The notes: a model not told the origin generated them from the sequence alone. Shown: positions 33,643 to 42,936, numbered from the stretch's first letter. The stretch is DNA of 64,000 nt from an uncultured Collinsella sp. (GCA_947507155.1 CANNOC010000008.1:24282-88281); one strand, 5' to 3'. A program made the numbers and translations.

Positions 33643-36096
33643 ATGCGCGTTTCTTACGACTGGCTCAAGACCATGATCGATATTCCGGAGGATCCCAAGA
33701 CCCTTTCGGACGAATATATCCGTACCGGCACCGAGGTCGAGGCGATCGACACCGTGGGCGAGTCCTTCGACCACGTGGTGACTGCCAAGGTGCTCACCAA
33801 GACCCCGCACCCCGATAGCGACCACATGTATGTGTGCTCGGTCGACGTGGGCGACAAGAACCTCGACGCCGACGGCAACCCCGCCCCGCTGCAGATCGTC
33901 TGCGGCGCGCAGAACTTTGAGGCCGGCGACCACATCGTCACGGCCATGATCGGTGCTGTGCTTCCCGGCGACGTTAAGATCAAGAAGAGCAAGCTTCGCG
34001 GCGTCGTGTCCATGGGCATGAACTGCTCTGCGCGCGAGCTCGGCCTGGGCGGCGATCACTCCGGCATCATGATCCTGCCCGAGGATACGCCCTGCGGCAT
34101 GCCGTTTGCCGAGTACGTGGGCTCGAGCGATACCGTGCTCGACTGCGAGATCACGCCCAACCGTCCCGACTGCCTGTCCATGATTGGCATGGCCCGCGAG
34201 ACCGGTGCCATCTTCGACCGCGATTTCCATGTTGAGCTGCCCGCCATCAAGGCGGAGACTGGCCGCGCGACCGACGACGAGCTTTCGGTCGAGATTGCCG
34301 ACGAGGGCCTGTGCGACCGCTATGTCGCCCGCATCGTGCGCAACGTGAAGGTCGGCCCCTCGCCCGACTGGATGGTCAAGCGCCTCAACGCCCTGGGCGT
34401 GCGTCCGCACAACAACATCGTCGACATCACCAACTATGTGATGATGCTCACCGGTCAGCCGCTGCATGCCTTTGACCTGGATACCTTTGCCGAACGCGAT
34501 GGCCATCGCCGCGTGGTGGTTCGCGCCGCCCAACAGGACGAGAAGTTCACGACCCTCGACGGCGAGGAGCGCACGCTCGACGCCGGCATGGGCCTCATCA
34601 CCGACGGCGAGCGTCCCGTGGCGCTGGCCGGCGTTATGGGCGGCATGGATTCCGAGATCGAGGATGACACCGTCGACGTGATGGTCGAGAGTGCCTGCTT
34701 CAACGCCGGTCGCACCTCGCACACCAGCCGCGATCTGTCGCTGATCTCCGACGCCTCCATCCGTTTTGAGCGCCAGGTCGATGAGACCGGCTGCGTGGAT
34801 GTCGCCAACGTTACCTGCGCGCTGATCGAGGAGATCGCCGGCGGCGAGGTCGCTCCCGGCTACGTCGACGTGTTCCGCGCGCCCAAGACCATCGACAGCA
34901 TCAAGCTGCGCCTGGCCCGCGTGCATGCCATCTGCGGCGCCGACATCGAGCCCGACTTTATCGAGCGTTCGCTCACCCGCCTGGGCTGCACCGTCGAGCG
35001 CGACGGCGAGGACTTTATGGTCACTCCGCCGAGCTTCCGTCCCGACCTGCCGCGCGAGATCGATCTGATTGAGGAGGTCCTGCGCCTGTGGGGCATGGGC
35101 CGCGTGACGGCGACCATCCCGGCCGCCAAGAACCACATCGGCGGTCTGACCCGCGAGCAGAAGCTCACCCGCAAGGTCGGCGAGATCCTGCGCGCCTGCG
35201 GCCTCAACGAGACCACGACCTTTGGCTTTGCCGCCCCGGGCGACCTGGAGAAGATCGGCATGTCCACCGAGGGCCGCGGCTGCCCCGTGGTGCTCATGAA
35301 TCCGCTGGTGGCCGAGCAGACCGAGATGCGTCGCTCGCTGCTGCCGGGCCTGCTGCAATCCGTGGCCTATAACGAGGCCCACGGCACGCCCAACGTGCAC
35401 CTGTACGAGGTCGGCAGCCTGTTCCACGGCCGCGAGAATGCCAGCCTGCCCAAGGAGACCAAGTCCGTGGCGGGCGTGCTCTCGGGCCAGTGGAGCGAGC
35501 AGTCTTGGAGCATGAAGTACCGCAAGCTGCGTTTCTTCTTTGGCAAGGGCATTGTCGAGGAGCTGCTCGCCCAGCTGCGTATCGAGAAGGTCCGCTTCCG
35601 TCCCGCCGAGGGCGAGGGCTATGCCTTCTTGCAGCCGGGTCGCGCCGCCGAGGTTCTGTCCGGCGGTACCGTGCTGGGCTGGGTCGGCGAGATCCACCCC
35701 GAGGCGCGCGAGGCGATGGGCATCGATGAGGTCGTCGTTGCCTTTGAGCTCGACCTGGACAAGCTGATCAAGGGCGCCCGCAATCAGGAGAACTACCGCG
35801 AGTTCTCGCAGTATCCGGCTGTTGAGCACGATCTGGCTATCGTGGTCGATAACTCCGTGACCTGCGAGGATCTTGAGCGCCGCATTACCAGCGCCGGCGG
35901 CAAGCTGCTCGAGGGCGTGCGTCTGTTCGACGTCTATCGCGATCCGGTCCGCGTGGGCGTGGGCAAAAAGTCCATGGCCTTCGCGCTTACGTATCGCTCC
36001 GACGACCACACGCTCACCAGCGAAGAGGTCGAGAAGGCGCACCAGAAGATCGTCACCAAGGTGTGCAAGGGCGTAAACGGCGAGGTCCGCGGCTAG
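33643..36096 (+). CDS. pheT: Phenylalanyl-tRNA synthetase beta subunit
   Basis: Editing and tRNA-binding subunit, 817 aa, normal length. It has the N-terminal tRNA-binding fold (HPDSDHMYVCSVDVG), the B3/B4 editing domain (LSLISDASIRFERQVD), the B5 region and the class II-like core (MNPLVAEQTEMRRSLLPGLL). The C-terminal FDX-ACB anticodon-binding domain ends with SDDHTLTSEEVEKAHQKIV. AGGAG precedes ATG 33643. It is expressed from the T-box-controlled transcript together with pheS, with a hairpin between them. Confidence 0.96.
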   Translation: MRVSYDWLKTMIDIPEDPKTLSDEYIRTGTEVEAIDTVGESFDHVVTAKVLTKTPHPDSDHMYVCSVDVGDKNLDADGNPAPLQIVCGAQNFEAGDHIVTAMIGAVLPGDVKIKKSKLRGVVSMGMNCSARELGLGGDHSGIMILPEDTPCGMPFAEYVGSSDTVLDCEITPNRPDCLSMIGMARETGAIFDRDFHVELPAIKAETGRATDDELSVEIADEGLCDRYVARIVRNVKVGPSPDWMVKRLNALGVRPHNNIVDITNYVMMLTGQPLHAFDLDTFAERDGHRRVVVRAAQQDEKFTTLDGEERTLDAGMGLITDGERPVALAGVMGGMDSEIEDDTVDVMVESACFNAGRTSHTSRDLSLISDASIRFERQVDETGCVDVANVTCALIEEIAGGEVAPGYVDVFRAPKTIDSIKLRLARVHAICGADIEPDFIERSLTRLGCTVERDGEDFMVTPPSFRPDLPREIDLIEEVLRLWGMGRVTATIPAAKNHIGGLTREQKLTRKVGEILRACGLNETTTFGFAAPGDLEKIGMSTEGRGCPVVLMNPLVAEQTEMRRSLLPGLLQSVAYNEAHGTPNVHLYEVGSLFHGRENASLPKETKSVAGVLSGQWSEQSWSMKYRKLRFFFGKGIVEELLAQLRIEKVRFRPAEGEGYAFLQPGRAAEVLSGGTVLGWVGEIHPEAREAMGIDEVVVAFELDLDKLIKGARNQENYREFSQYPAVEHDLAIVVDNSVTCEDLERRITSAGGKLLEGVRLFDVYRDPVRVGVGKKSMAFALTYRSDDHTLTSEEVEKAHQKIVTKVCKGVNGEVRG

Positions 36097-36203
36097 GATT
36101 TGCGCTGGGTATAGGTCAGCGGTGGCTGCTGCTGAGTCCTACGTGACCGCTATGCTCGGTATGAGACACCGCTGAGCCTGCATATATGACACGCGCATTA
36201 CAT

Positions 36204-36238
36204 AACGGCGTGCTGCTTTGTCGGCAGTGCGCCGTTTT
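36204..36238 (+). terminator. Terminator-like hairpin after pheT
   Basis: AACGGCG at 36204-36210 pairs with CGCCGTT at 36230-36236, with partial pairing inside and a short T-run. It overlaps the -35 region of the following promoter. A second 9-bp inverted repeat (36116-36124 with 36167-36175) lies closer to pheT. Confidence 0.5.
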
Positions 36239-36284
36239 GCTATGATAGCCCGCGGCGTGTTACGAATCTAACAATACGTAACAC
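36218..36284 (+). promoter_or_regulatory. Promoter with NikR-like operator for the nickel ECF operon
   Basis: TTGTCG (36218-36223) and TATGAT (36241-36246) with a 17-bp spacer form the promoter. Directly after it, GTGTTAC at 36257-36263 and GTAACAC at 36278-36284 form a perfect 7-bp inverted repeat with a 14-bp gap, or 8 bp counting the next pair. The pattern matches the GTGTTAC-N13/14-GTAACAC NikR sites described in some bacteria. Its position over the start of transcription suits a repressor. No nikR gene is in the window. Confidence 0.7.
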
Positions 36285-36341
36285 TCTTAAGGTGATTTAA
36301 GCGGCGTTGCAATTCCGTGCGCCGATAACCGGGAGGCGTAC

Positions 36342-37400
36342 ATGCACATTCCAGATAATTATCTGTCTCCGCAGACCGATGCCGTCATGGCGGTGGCAAT
36401 GGTGCCCGTTTGGGTTCACTGCATCAAGAAGGTGCGCGCCACGCTCGATCGCGAGCACATGGCGTTCCTGGGCATCTGCGCCGCATTCTCCTTCTTGCTC
36501 ATGATGTTCAACGTGCCGCTGCCCGGCGGTACCACTGGTCACGCCGTTGGTGGCGCGCTCATCGCGCTGCTGCTAGGCCCCGAGGCTGCTGCCATTGCCG
36601 TCTCGGTCGCGCTGGCGCTGCAGGCGCTGCTGTTTGGCGACGGCGGCATCCTGTCCTTTGGCGCCAACTGCTTTAACATGGCCTTCGTGCTGCCGTTTGC
36701 CGCTGCTATCGTGTTCCGTGCGCTCAACAGCCGTTTGCACGACAAGAGCTGGGGCATCTCGGTTTCGGCCATCGTAAGCGGCTGGGTCGGCCTGTGCCTG
36801 GCGGCCCTGTGCGCGGCAATCGAGTTTGGTATTCAGCCGATGCTCTTCACCAACGCCTCGGGTGCTCCGCTGTACTGCCCCTTCCCGCTGTCCGTTTCCA
36901 TTCCGGCCATGCTGATCCCGCATATGCTGGTAGCCGGTGTGGTCGAGGGCGTGGCGACGGCCGCCATCTACGGCTTTATCAAGAAGACGGCGCCGAGCAT
37001 TATCGTCGGGCCCGAGGCCATCGATGGCCAGCTTGCTGCCGAGGGCGCTGCTGTCAAGAAGACCTCGCTGGTTCCCACGCTCATTTTGGTCGCCGTGCTC
37101 GTGGTGGCCACGCCGCTGGGATTGCTTGCCACCGGTGACGCCTGGGGTGAGTGGGACGCCGAGGGCGCCGCAACTGCCGTTCAGGAGGCTGGCGACGACA
37201 GCCTGCAGGCTTCGGTCGGCCTCGATACTCCGACCTTTGCCGACGCGCTGCCCACGGGTGATTACCTGCAGGCCTATTCCGAGGAACAGGGCCTTGGCTT
37301 TGCCGGCCAGGCTGCCATGTATATCCTTTCCGGTGTGATTGGCGTGGCGGTGCTCACCATCGCATTCCGCCTGATTTCGCTGACGGTTAAGGAAAGCTGA
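36342..37400 (+). CDS. Nickel/cobalt ECF transporter substrate-binding membrane subunit (NikMN/CbiM-type fusion)
   Basis: Metal-specific S component, 352 aa. It begins MHIPDNYLSP, the N-terminal metal-site signature in which Met1-His2 coordinate Ni or Co; MHIPDGYLSP-type starts are typical of nickel (NikM) rather than cobalt proteins. Several helices follow. After residue 240 a second part carries one more helix pair and an extracellular segment, like the NikN/PDGLE domain fused to NikM. It heads an operon with the T component and ATPase. The NikR-like site upstream supports nickel, although cobalt is possible. Confidence 0.85.
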   Translation: MHIPDNYLSPQTDAVMAVAMVPVWVHCIKKVRATLDREHMAFLGICAAFSFLLMMFNVPLPGGTTGHAVGGALIALLLGPEAAAIAVSVALALQALLFGDGGILSFGANCFNMAFVLPFAAAIVFRALNSRLHDKSWGISVSAIVSGWVGLCLAALCAAIEFGIQPMLFTNASGAPLYCPFPLSVSIPAMLIPHMLVAGVVEGVATAAIYGFIKKTAPSIIVGPEAIDGQLAAEGAAVKKTSLVPTLILVAVLVVATPLGLLATGDAWGEWDAEGAATAVQEAGDDSLQASVGLDTPTFADALPTGDYLQAYSEEQGLGFAGQAAMYILSGVIGVAVLTIAFRLISLTVKES

Positions 37401-37404
37401 GCGC

Positions 37405-38241
37405 ATGCAAATGGTCGAGCTGCCTAGCTGGCTTGCGGCCGAGGAGCGATACGAGCCCGCGGGGGCTCGGCATCGTGTGATGCAAAAGAATGTCCTGCAC
37501 CTGGCGAGCCTGCTTGAGCGGGTTCGCCTGGGTGGAGGTGCGCACGAGGGCGGGTCGATGGTCGACCGCGCCCTTTCTTGCGTTTCGGCTCCGGTGCGTC
37601 TGGTGGGGATGTTCGTTTGCGTCCTGTGCGTGTGTCTGACGCAAAGCCCGCTGTACCTCATGTTGATGGCGGCTATCGTGTTGGTGCTGGTCGCGGTGCG
37701 CCCGGTGCGCGGGCTGCGGGCGACTTTTGTGCCGGCATTGGCTGCCGCGGGGTTTGCCGTGGTTCTGGCACTGCCTGCTCTGCTGCTGGGTGCTTCTGCC
37801 ACGGGCGCCATGCTCAAGATCGCGCTCAAGACCTTCATTAATGTGTCACTGGTGCTGGGCGTTTCGTGGACCCTCACGTGGAGCCGCATGTCGGCTGCGC
37901 TCAAGATGCTGCATCTACCCGACGAGGTTATCTTTACCTTTGATATGGCGCTCAAGCACGTTGAGGTGCTGGGCCGCACGGCGCACGATCTGTGCGAATC
38001 AGTCATGCTGCGCAGCGTCGGTTCCGCGCCTGCGGGTTTTTCGCGCACCGACTCGCTGGCGGGTATCATGGGCATGACGTTTATCAAGGCGATGGAATGC
38101 AGCCGCGCGATGGACGAGACCATGCTGTGCCGCGGCTTCGCCGGCGTGTATCCGGCGCCTGCACGGAGCGGCTTTGGCTGGCGCGATGCGGCTTACGCGG
38201 CCGTTGTGACGTTGCTCGCCGTGTTGTGCGCGATGTTGTAG
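37405..38241 (+). CDS. ECF transporter transmembrane (T) component, NikQ/CbiQ-like
   Basis: 278 aa with about 60 polar N-terminal residues and then four to six predicted helices. The coupling region contains LHLPDEVIFTFDMALKHVEV and the C-terminal ECSRAMDETMLCRGF, an Ala-Arg-Gly-type motif in other CbiQ proteins and the contact to the ATPase. It starts 4 bases after the S component, with AAGGAAAG upstream of the ATG. It links the metal-binding subunit to the ATPase encoded next. Confidence 0.87.
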   Translation: MQMVELPSWLAAEERYEPAGARHRVMQKNVLHLASLLERVRLGGGAHEGGSMVDRALSCVSAPVRLVGMFVCVLCVCLTQSPLYLMLMAAIVLVLVAVRPVRGLRATFVPALAAAGFAVVLALPALLLGASATGAMLKIALKTFINVSLVLGVSWTLTWSRMSAALKMLHLPDEVIFTFDMALKHVEVLGRTAHDLCESVMLRSVGSAPAGFSRTDSLAGIMGMTFIKAMECSRAMDETMLCRGFAGVYPAPARSGFGWRDAAYAAVVTLLAVLCAML

Positions 38242-38285
38242 CGCGGACGGTCGAACCGTCGATGTGAGTAGGGAAGGGCGACGTT

Positions 38286-39056
38286 TTGGCAAACGATACG
38301 AATAACGCGATGGGTGTGAGCGGTGTTGCCGGCGCCGAGGTCACGCCGCTCATCGAGTTTCGCGACGTGGTGTTTTCCTATGCGGGTCATACGGTGGTCG
38401 ACGGCGTTTCATTGCAGGTGAACCGTGGGGAGCTCGTTGCTCTGCTTGGTCCTAACGGCTGCGGCAAGACGACGATCATGCGTCTTATCAACGGCCTTGA
38501 GCTTGCGGACGCGGGTGCGTACCTGTTCGACGGGTATGCGGTCGATGCCGCATATCTCAAGGATTCCGCGACGGCCCAGCGGTTCCATCAGCGCGTGGGC
38601 TTTGTGTTCCAAAACGCCGATGCGCAGCTCTTTTGTGCCACGGTCGGCGAGGAAGTCGCGTTTGGCCCGGCTCAAATGGGGCTGCCGGCAGACGAGCTCG
38701 AGCGCCGCGTCCGCGATGCCATGGAGCTGTTCCAGGTTGCCGATCTTGCCGACGTCTCTCCCTATCAGCTCTCGGGCGGGCAAAAGAAGCGCGTTGCGCT
38801 GGCTGCGGTGGTGTCGATGAACCCGGATATCCTGGTGCTCGACGAGCCCACCAACGGACTTGACGAGGACTCGTGCGACATCGTGGTCAACTTTCTACTG
38901 GCCTATGTTGCTGCCGGCAAGACGGTCTTGATGAGCACACACCATCAGGATTTGGTGCGGCGCCTGGGTGCCCGCGCCATCTATATCGATCGATATCACC
39001 ATGTGGTTGAGGCGCCGGTGTCGTCGTATGGAACCGAGAGCGGCGCTGCGGAATAG
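38286..39056 (+). CDS. ECF transporter ATP-binding protein, NikO/CbiO-like
   Basis: ABC ATPase of 256 aa that powers nickel or cobalt uptake. Walker A is LLGPNGCGKTT, the signature LSGGQKKRVALA and Walker B ILVLDEPTNG, followed by the His switch STHHQD. The start is TTG at 38286, supported by GGGAAGGG at about 38271-38279; ATG 38310 is an alternative. It is the last gene of the transporter operon, and an unrelated gene starts 80 bases later. Confidence 0.9.
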   Translation: MANDTNNAMGVSGVAGAEVTPLIEFRDVVFSYAGHTVVDGVSLQVNRGELVALLGPNGCGKTTIMRLINGLELADAGAYLFDGYAVDAAYLKDSATAQRFHQRVGFVFQNADAQLFCATVGEEVAFGPAQMGLPADELERRVRDAMELFQVADLADVSPYQLSGGQKKRVALAAVVSMNPDILVLDEPTNGLDEDSCDIVVNFLLAYVAAGKTVLMSTHHQDLVRRLGARAIYIDRYHHVVEAPVSSYGTESGAAE

Positions 39057-39135
39057 TTGCTGCGTAGAGCGTGCGTAGCCGCCCGCGCGGCTTTGCCGTG
39101 ATGGTATAGTTATCCAGGTTTTTATGGGGGTGGCT

Positions 39136-39984
39136 ATGCCAAGCTGGAACATTCATATCGCTCAGACGGAGCGTTTGCTGGAGCGCACCGGTGCGCTTGC
39201 CAATAGCGTGCGCGACCGCAATGCCTTTTTGTTTGGCTGCGTGGTTCCGGATATCTTCGTGGGCTATATGGTCCCTGGCATCGCCGATCCCATCCCGTAC
39301 CGCATTACGCACTTTGCAAAGCCCGAGCCTATCCCCAAGCCTCGTGAGCATGAGTTCTGGGATACCTATGTGGCACCGTTGCTCAAAGGGGCGCCTGTTG
39401 GTACGCCGGCTGCCGCGACCTCGATTGTCGAGGAGCGTGAGCGACTCAATCGTGTACATTATCCCCAACGTTACAAGGACGCCGAGCCGGTTGCCGGTCC
39501 CGGTGCTAGTGAGCTTTCGCTCGCGCCCGATGACGTGGCGCAGTCGCTGCTCGATCTGACGCTGGGCGTTTGGTCTCACCTCGTGGCCGATACCGTGTGG
39601 AACACCCGCGTGAACCAGTACCTGGAGGCGCACGGCGGCAAGCCGTGCGAGGAATTCCGCATTAAAAAGCAAGGCGACTTTGACTGGTTTGGCAAGACGC
39701 TCGGCATTGTTTCGATTCCGCGCGCGACCGATCGCCTCTATACTGCGGCGACGCGTTTTGGTCAGTATCCCATCCATAAGGAGTATGTGCTCAAGACCAT
39801 CGGCGTTATGCACGAGATTGTACGCGAAAACCCCGGCGAGCCCGATCATCCGCCGTATCGCTTGCTAACCGAGGAGTTTTTCGATGCAACGTTTACCGAG
39901 GTCGTCGAGCTAACCGAGGCGGGATTTGCCGCCCGTGTCGAATCGCCCGATGTGTCTGCGCTGCCCCTGATTGCTAGCTGCTAG
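39136..39984 (+). CDS. Zinc-dependent phospholipase C-like protein
   Basis: 282 aa. The N-terminal MPSWNIHIAQ, then FLFGCVVPDIFVGY and GVWSHLVADTVWNTR, follow the pattern of the Zn_dep_PLPC family (a conserved early His, G-x-x-x-PD, and H-x-x-D). These residues would hold the zinc cluster. There is no signal peptide, so it is cytoplasmic, unlike classical secreted phospholipase C, and its substrate is unknown. ATG 39136 fits GGGGGTGG upstream better than ATG 39124. It is convergent with the next gene and overlaps its end by 4 bases. Confidence 0.62.
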   Translation: MPSWNIHIAQTERLLERTGALANSVRDRNAFLFGCVVPDIFVGYMVPGIADPIPYRITHFAKPEPIPKPREHEFWDTYVAPLLKGAPVGTPAAATSIVEERERLNRVHYPQRYKDAEPVAGPGASELSLAPDDVAQSLLDLTLGVWSHLVADTVWNTRVNQYLEAHGGKPCEEFRIKKQGDFDWFGKTLGIVSIPRATDRLYTAATRFGQYPIHKEYVLKTIGVMHEIVRENPGEPDHPPYRLLTEEFFDATFTEVVELTEAGFAARVESPDVSALPLIASC

Positions 39985-41054
39985 CTGGCCGGCCCGGCAG
40001 TGAATAGCTCAACCCAATCGACCAACAGCTCCCGCCGAAGGGTATCTTCGGTGATGCGTTCCTGGTCGGTCTTTGGGATGTAGGGGAGCCCCGCCTTTTT
40101 ATGGATGAGTTCGGCGATGTTGTTAAAGCTCTTCGTGTCTTTGATTTGCTCATAGGTTATCTGGATAACGTCATAGCCCATGCTGGTGAGGGCGGTGGTG
40201 CGCTCGGCATCGGAGAAACTTGCCGCTTCGCCATCGTGGGCGGAGCGGCCTTGGCATTCCAAGATGACGCCCATGCTGTCGGTGTTGCTCTCGATGAGGA
40301 TATCGGCGTAGCAGCAGGTTTTGTCATACAGCGAGCGTGCAGCGTCGCTGAGTGGGATGCGCACGTTGTTTGCGATGCTGATGCCCATGCCGCCTTCGTC
40401 GCGGGGGAGCGAGACAAGCATGGAGGTCTGTACTTCGAAGGGCGAGGCGGTCTGCCCCGTCATGTGCTCGGCCGCCCAGCGCAGTTGTTTGACGCCGCGC
40501 AGGCCTGCGGCCTGCTTGGCGAACGTGGCGATATCCGCTGCGGTAAGAAGCGGCGTGCGCTTCCACAAGTTGGTGTCATTGCCCTTGGTGCCGTTAACTC
40601 GCTCCCAGCCGCAGCTGGGCGGAATGAGCTTAAGCGAAATAGCTTCATCGAGTTGTTGTTGCGTTCGCTCGCAGGGCTTAAACACTGCAAAGGAGCCGCA
40701 CATCTCGTAGCAAGCCATGAGTAACTGGTTGCGTGAGACCAGCGTAGCAAGGCTGAGCAGCGTAAACTCGGGCGACGTGACATCAAAACCGTGTTCAGTC
40801 TGCCTAAACGACCCGGGAGGTGGCTCTTGGGTCAGGAGGTGTGACTTGAACAAACTCCGTGATCCGACTTGCTCGCGACTGAACACAAATCGATGAAGCG
40901 GCATATGAAGAAGGTCTTCAACAAGCGCATGGTTCCCAAGGGCGCAACACCTGCGATCCATGTTGTCTAGACTGACAGCGGGGTAAAGTCCTAATTCCTG
41001 CGGCGGGATACGGTAATAGTTAAAGGCGGATTGACCGCATAGCGTCAGGTCCAT
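39981..41054 (-). CDS. Unknown protein with DUF559/Vsr-like nuclease fold
   Basis: 357 aa. The N-terminal part contains PPPGSFRQ and DVTSPEFTLLSLA. The middle has AAGLRGVKQLRWAAEHMTG and SMLVSLPRDEGG. The C-terminal part has ADILIES, then VILECQGRSAHDG, then DAERTTALTSMGYDVIQIT. The last blocks resemble DUF559/Vsr endonucleases (acidic strands, then D-x-x-R and L-x-x-x-G-Y). The same modules in the same order occur in the gene at 14244. AGGAGG upstream of ATG 41054 fixes the start. It may be a nuclease or abortive-infection-like factor. Confidence 0.65.
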   Translation of the reverse strand: MDLTLCGQSAFNYYRIPPQELGLYPAVSLDNMDRRCCALGNHALVEDLLHMPLHRFVFSREQVGSRSLFKSHLLTQEPPPGSFRQTEHGFDVTSPEFTLLSLATLVSRNQLLMACYEMCGSFAVFKPCERTQQQLDEAISLKLIPPSCGWERVNGTKGNDTNLWKRTPLLTAADIATFAKQAAGLRGVKQLRWAAEHMTGQTASPFEVQTSMLVSLPRDEGGMGISIANNVRIPLSDAARSLYDKTCCYADILIESNTDSMGVILECQGRSAHDGEAASFSDAERTTALTSMGYDVIQITYEQIKDTKSFNNIAELIHKKAGLPYIPKTDQERITEDTLRRELLVDWVELFTAGPAS

Positions 41055-41105
41055 GACGTCCTCCTGGTCGAAATATGCTTTTGGACCGTGCGATGCCAGT
41101 GTCAA

Positions 41106-41233
41106 TTCGGAAGTATGCGGCAAAATCTAAACCCTGTGAGCAGACCTGGCTTTTGAGGCTAGTTTATCAGGCATTTTGTTGCGAAAAAACGAGGTGTGCT
41201 CGGAGGTCTCAGAATTTGCCGCATACTTCCGAA
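41106..41233. repeat. 19-bp perfect inverted repeat flanking a 90-bp segment
   Basis: TTCGGAAGTATGCGGCAAA at 41106-41124 is the exact reverse complement of 41215-41233. The 90 bases between hold no ORF. It resembles a short non-autonomous element or a paired protein-binding site. The rest of the gap to 41412 shows no gene. Confidence 0.75.
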
Positions 41234-41412
41234 AACCAGGTCGATCTGACTCTTGCTAAAACGATTTAGCAGTGTCGGTTAAGGTGTGGGTTTGCCACCG
41301 GGCGAACACTTTTAGCGCTTGCGACTTTATTTTTGGGCCTCGAAGGGTGGATTTCGCGCTTTTGGTAAAGAAATGAGTGCGTGTTTTGCCGTGCGCCGGC
41401 ATTGGCACAGAA

Positions 41413-41447
41413 AAAGGGCCCGGAAGGCAATGCCTTCCGGGCCCTTT
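41413..41447 (-). terminator. Terminator of pyruvate kinase
   Basis: A 16-bp perfect stem (41413-41428 with 41432-41447), with a T-run on the minus strand, 29 bases after the pyk stop. Confidence 0.9.
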
Positions 41448-41475
41448 GCAATGCAAGTGTGCTTGCAAGTGCGTT

Positions 41476-42936
41476 TTAGCGCACCTGAGCGACGTAAGCA
41501 ACGTTGGTCGAGGAGACCTTGTCCTCGAGCTGGACGCTCATGCGGGGATCGCCGGCGGTAGCGACGGTCAGGTCTCCGGCCTCGACGTAGCCGAGCTCCT
41601 TAGCAGTCTCGATCGCCTTGACGATCGTGCCGTTGACGGTGCCCTGGGTAATCTCGGCCTGGTGCGGGATAACGCCCCAGTACATGATCATCTGCTGGAC
41701 GGCCCACTCGTGGCGGGAGAACGCGCAGATCGGCATGTTGGGACGGAAGTGCGAGATCAGGCGAGCGGTGCGGCCGGTGGTCGTCGGCACGGTGATGCAC
41801 TTGGCGCCAACGGTGGTAGCCATGTTCACAGCGGACATACCCACAACGTTGTTGACAACACGGGTGCCGTGGGCATCGGCCGGAACCTCGAGCGGAGCGT
41901 GAGCCGGGAGGTACTTTTCGGTCTCGAGAGCAATGCTGGCCTGCATCTTAACGGCCTCGACCGGGTACTTACCGGCAGCGGACTCGCCAGAGAGCATAAC
42001 GGCGTCGGTGCCGTCGTAGATGGCGTTAGCAACGTCGGCAACCTCGGCGCGCGTCGGGCGCGGGTTCTGCTGCATGGAGTCGAGCATCTGCGTAGCGGTG
42101 ATAACGGGCTTGTAGGCCGCGTTGCACTTGGCGATGATCTCCTTCTGGATGTGGGGAACGAGCTCGGGCTTGATCTCGATGCCCAGGTCGCCACGGGCAA
42201 CCATGATGCCGTCGGAAGCCTCGAGGATCTCGTCGAAGTTCTCGACGCCCAGGGCGCACTCGATCTTCGGGAAGATCGTGACGTGCTCGCCACCGTTCTC
42301 GCGGCAAAGCTTGCGGATGCCGCGGACGGACTCGCCGTCACGGATGAAGGAAGCGGCGATGTAGTCGATGTTCTCGGTCAGGCCAAAGAGGATGTCCTGA
42401 CGATCGCGCTCGGTGATAGCGGGCAGCGAGATGTTGACGTTGGGCATGTTGACGCCCTTGCGCTCGCCGATCAGGCCGTCGTTCTTGACGACGCAGGTCA
42501 TGTCCTGGCCGTCGACGGACTCGACCTCGAGGGCAACCAGGCCGTCATCGATCAGGATGAGGGAGCCCTTCTCGACCTCGGAGGGCAGAGCCAGGTAGTC
42601 GAGGGAGATGTGCTCAGCGGTGCCGTGGAAATCCTCGGTCGTGGGCTGAGCGGTGACGACGATCTTGTCGCCGGTCTTGACGGCAACCTTCTTGCCATCG
42701 ACCAGAAGGCCGGTGCGGACCTCGGGGCCCTTGGTGTCGAGCAGGATGCCGACGGGCATACCGAGCTCCTTGGAAATACGACGGACGCGCTCGATGCGAC
42801 CGTGGTGCTCGTCGTAGGAGCCGTGCGAGAAGTTAAAACGGGCGACGTTCATGCCCGCCTTGATCATCTCGCGGATGGTCTCGTCGCTATCGCAGGCGGG
42901 ACCCATGGTGCATACAATCTTAGTGCGCTTGTACAT
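41476..42936 (-). CDS. pyk: Pyruvate kinase
   Basis: Glycolytic enzyme making pyruvate and ATP from phosphoenolpyruvate. 486 aa. It has the N-terminal RTKIVCTMGPACDS, the substrate and K+ site NFSHGSYDEH, the catalytic IEC motif (FPKIECALGVEN), MVARGDLGIE and the PK signature ITATQMLDSM. The C-terminal allosteric domain is present, but no extra PEP-utilising domain follows. It is monocistronic with a strong terminator. A -10 (TATAAT) lies about 65 bases upstream. Confidence 0.96.
   Translation of the reverse strand: MYKRTKIVCTMGPACDSDETIREMIKAGMNVARFNFSHGSYDEHHGRIERVRRISKELGMPVGILLDTKGPEVRTGLLVDGKKVAVKTGDKIVVTAQPTTEDFHGTAEHISLDYLALPSEVEKGSLILIDDGLVALEVESVDGQDMTCVVKNDGLIGERKGVNMPNVNISLPAITERDRQDILFGLTENIDYIAASFIRDGESVRGIRKLCRENGGEHVTIFPKIECALGVENFDEILEASDGIMVARGDLGIEIKPELVPHIQKEIIAKCNAAYKPVITATQMLDSMQQNPRPTRAEVADVANAIYDGTDAVMLSGESAAGKYPVEAVKMQASIALETEKYLPAHAPLEVPADAHGTRVVNNVVGMSAVNMATTVGAKCITVPTTTGRTARLISHFRPNMPICAFSRHEWAVQQMIMYWGVIPHQAEITQGTVNGTIVKAIETAKELGYVEAGDLTVATAGDPRMSVQLEDKVSSTNVAYVAQVR

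Noticed and set aside
33595..36042. An 815-codon open frame opposite pheT
   Set aside because: pheT is certain. The antisense frame is a codon-bias shadow.
36097..36341. Cobalamin riboswitch before the ECF operon
   Set aside because: No B12-box-like sequence is visible. The palindromic operator explains regulation better.
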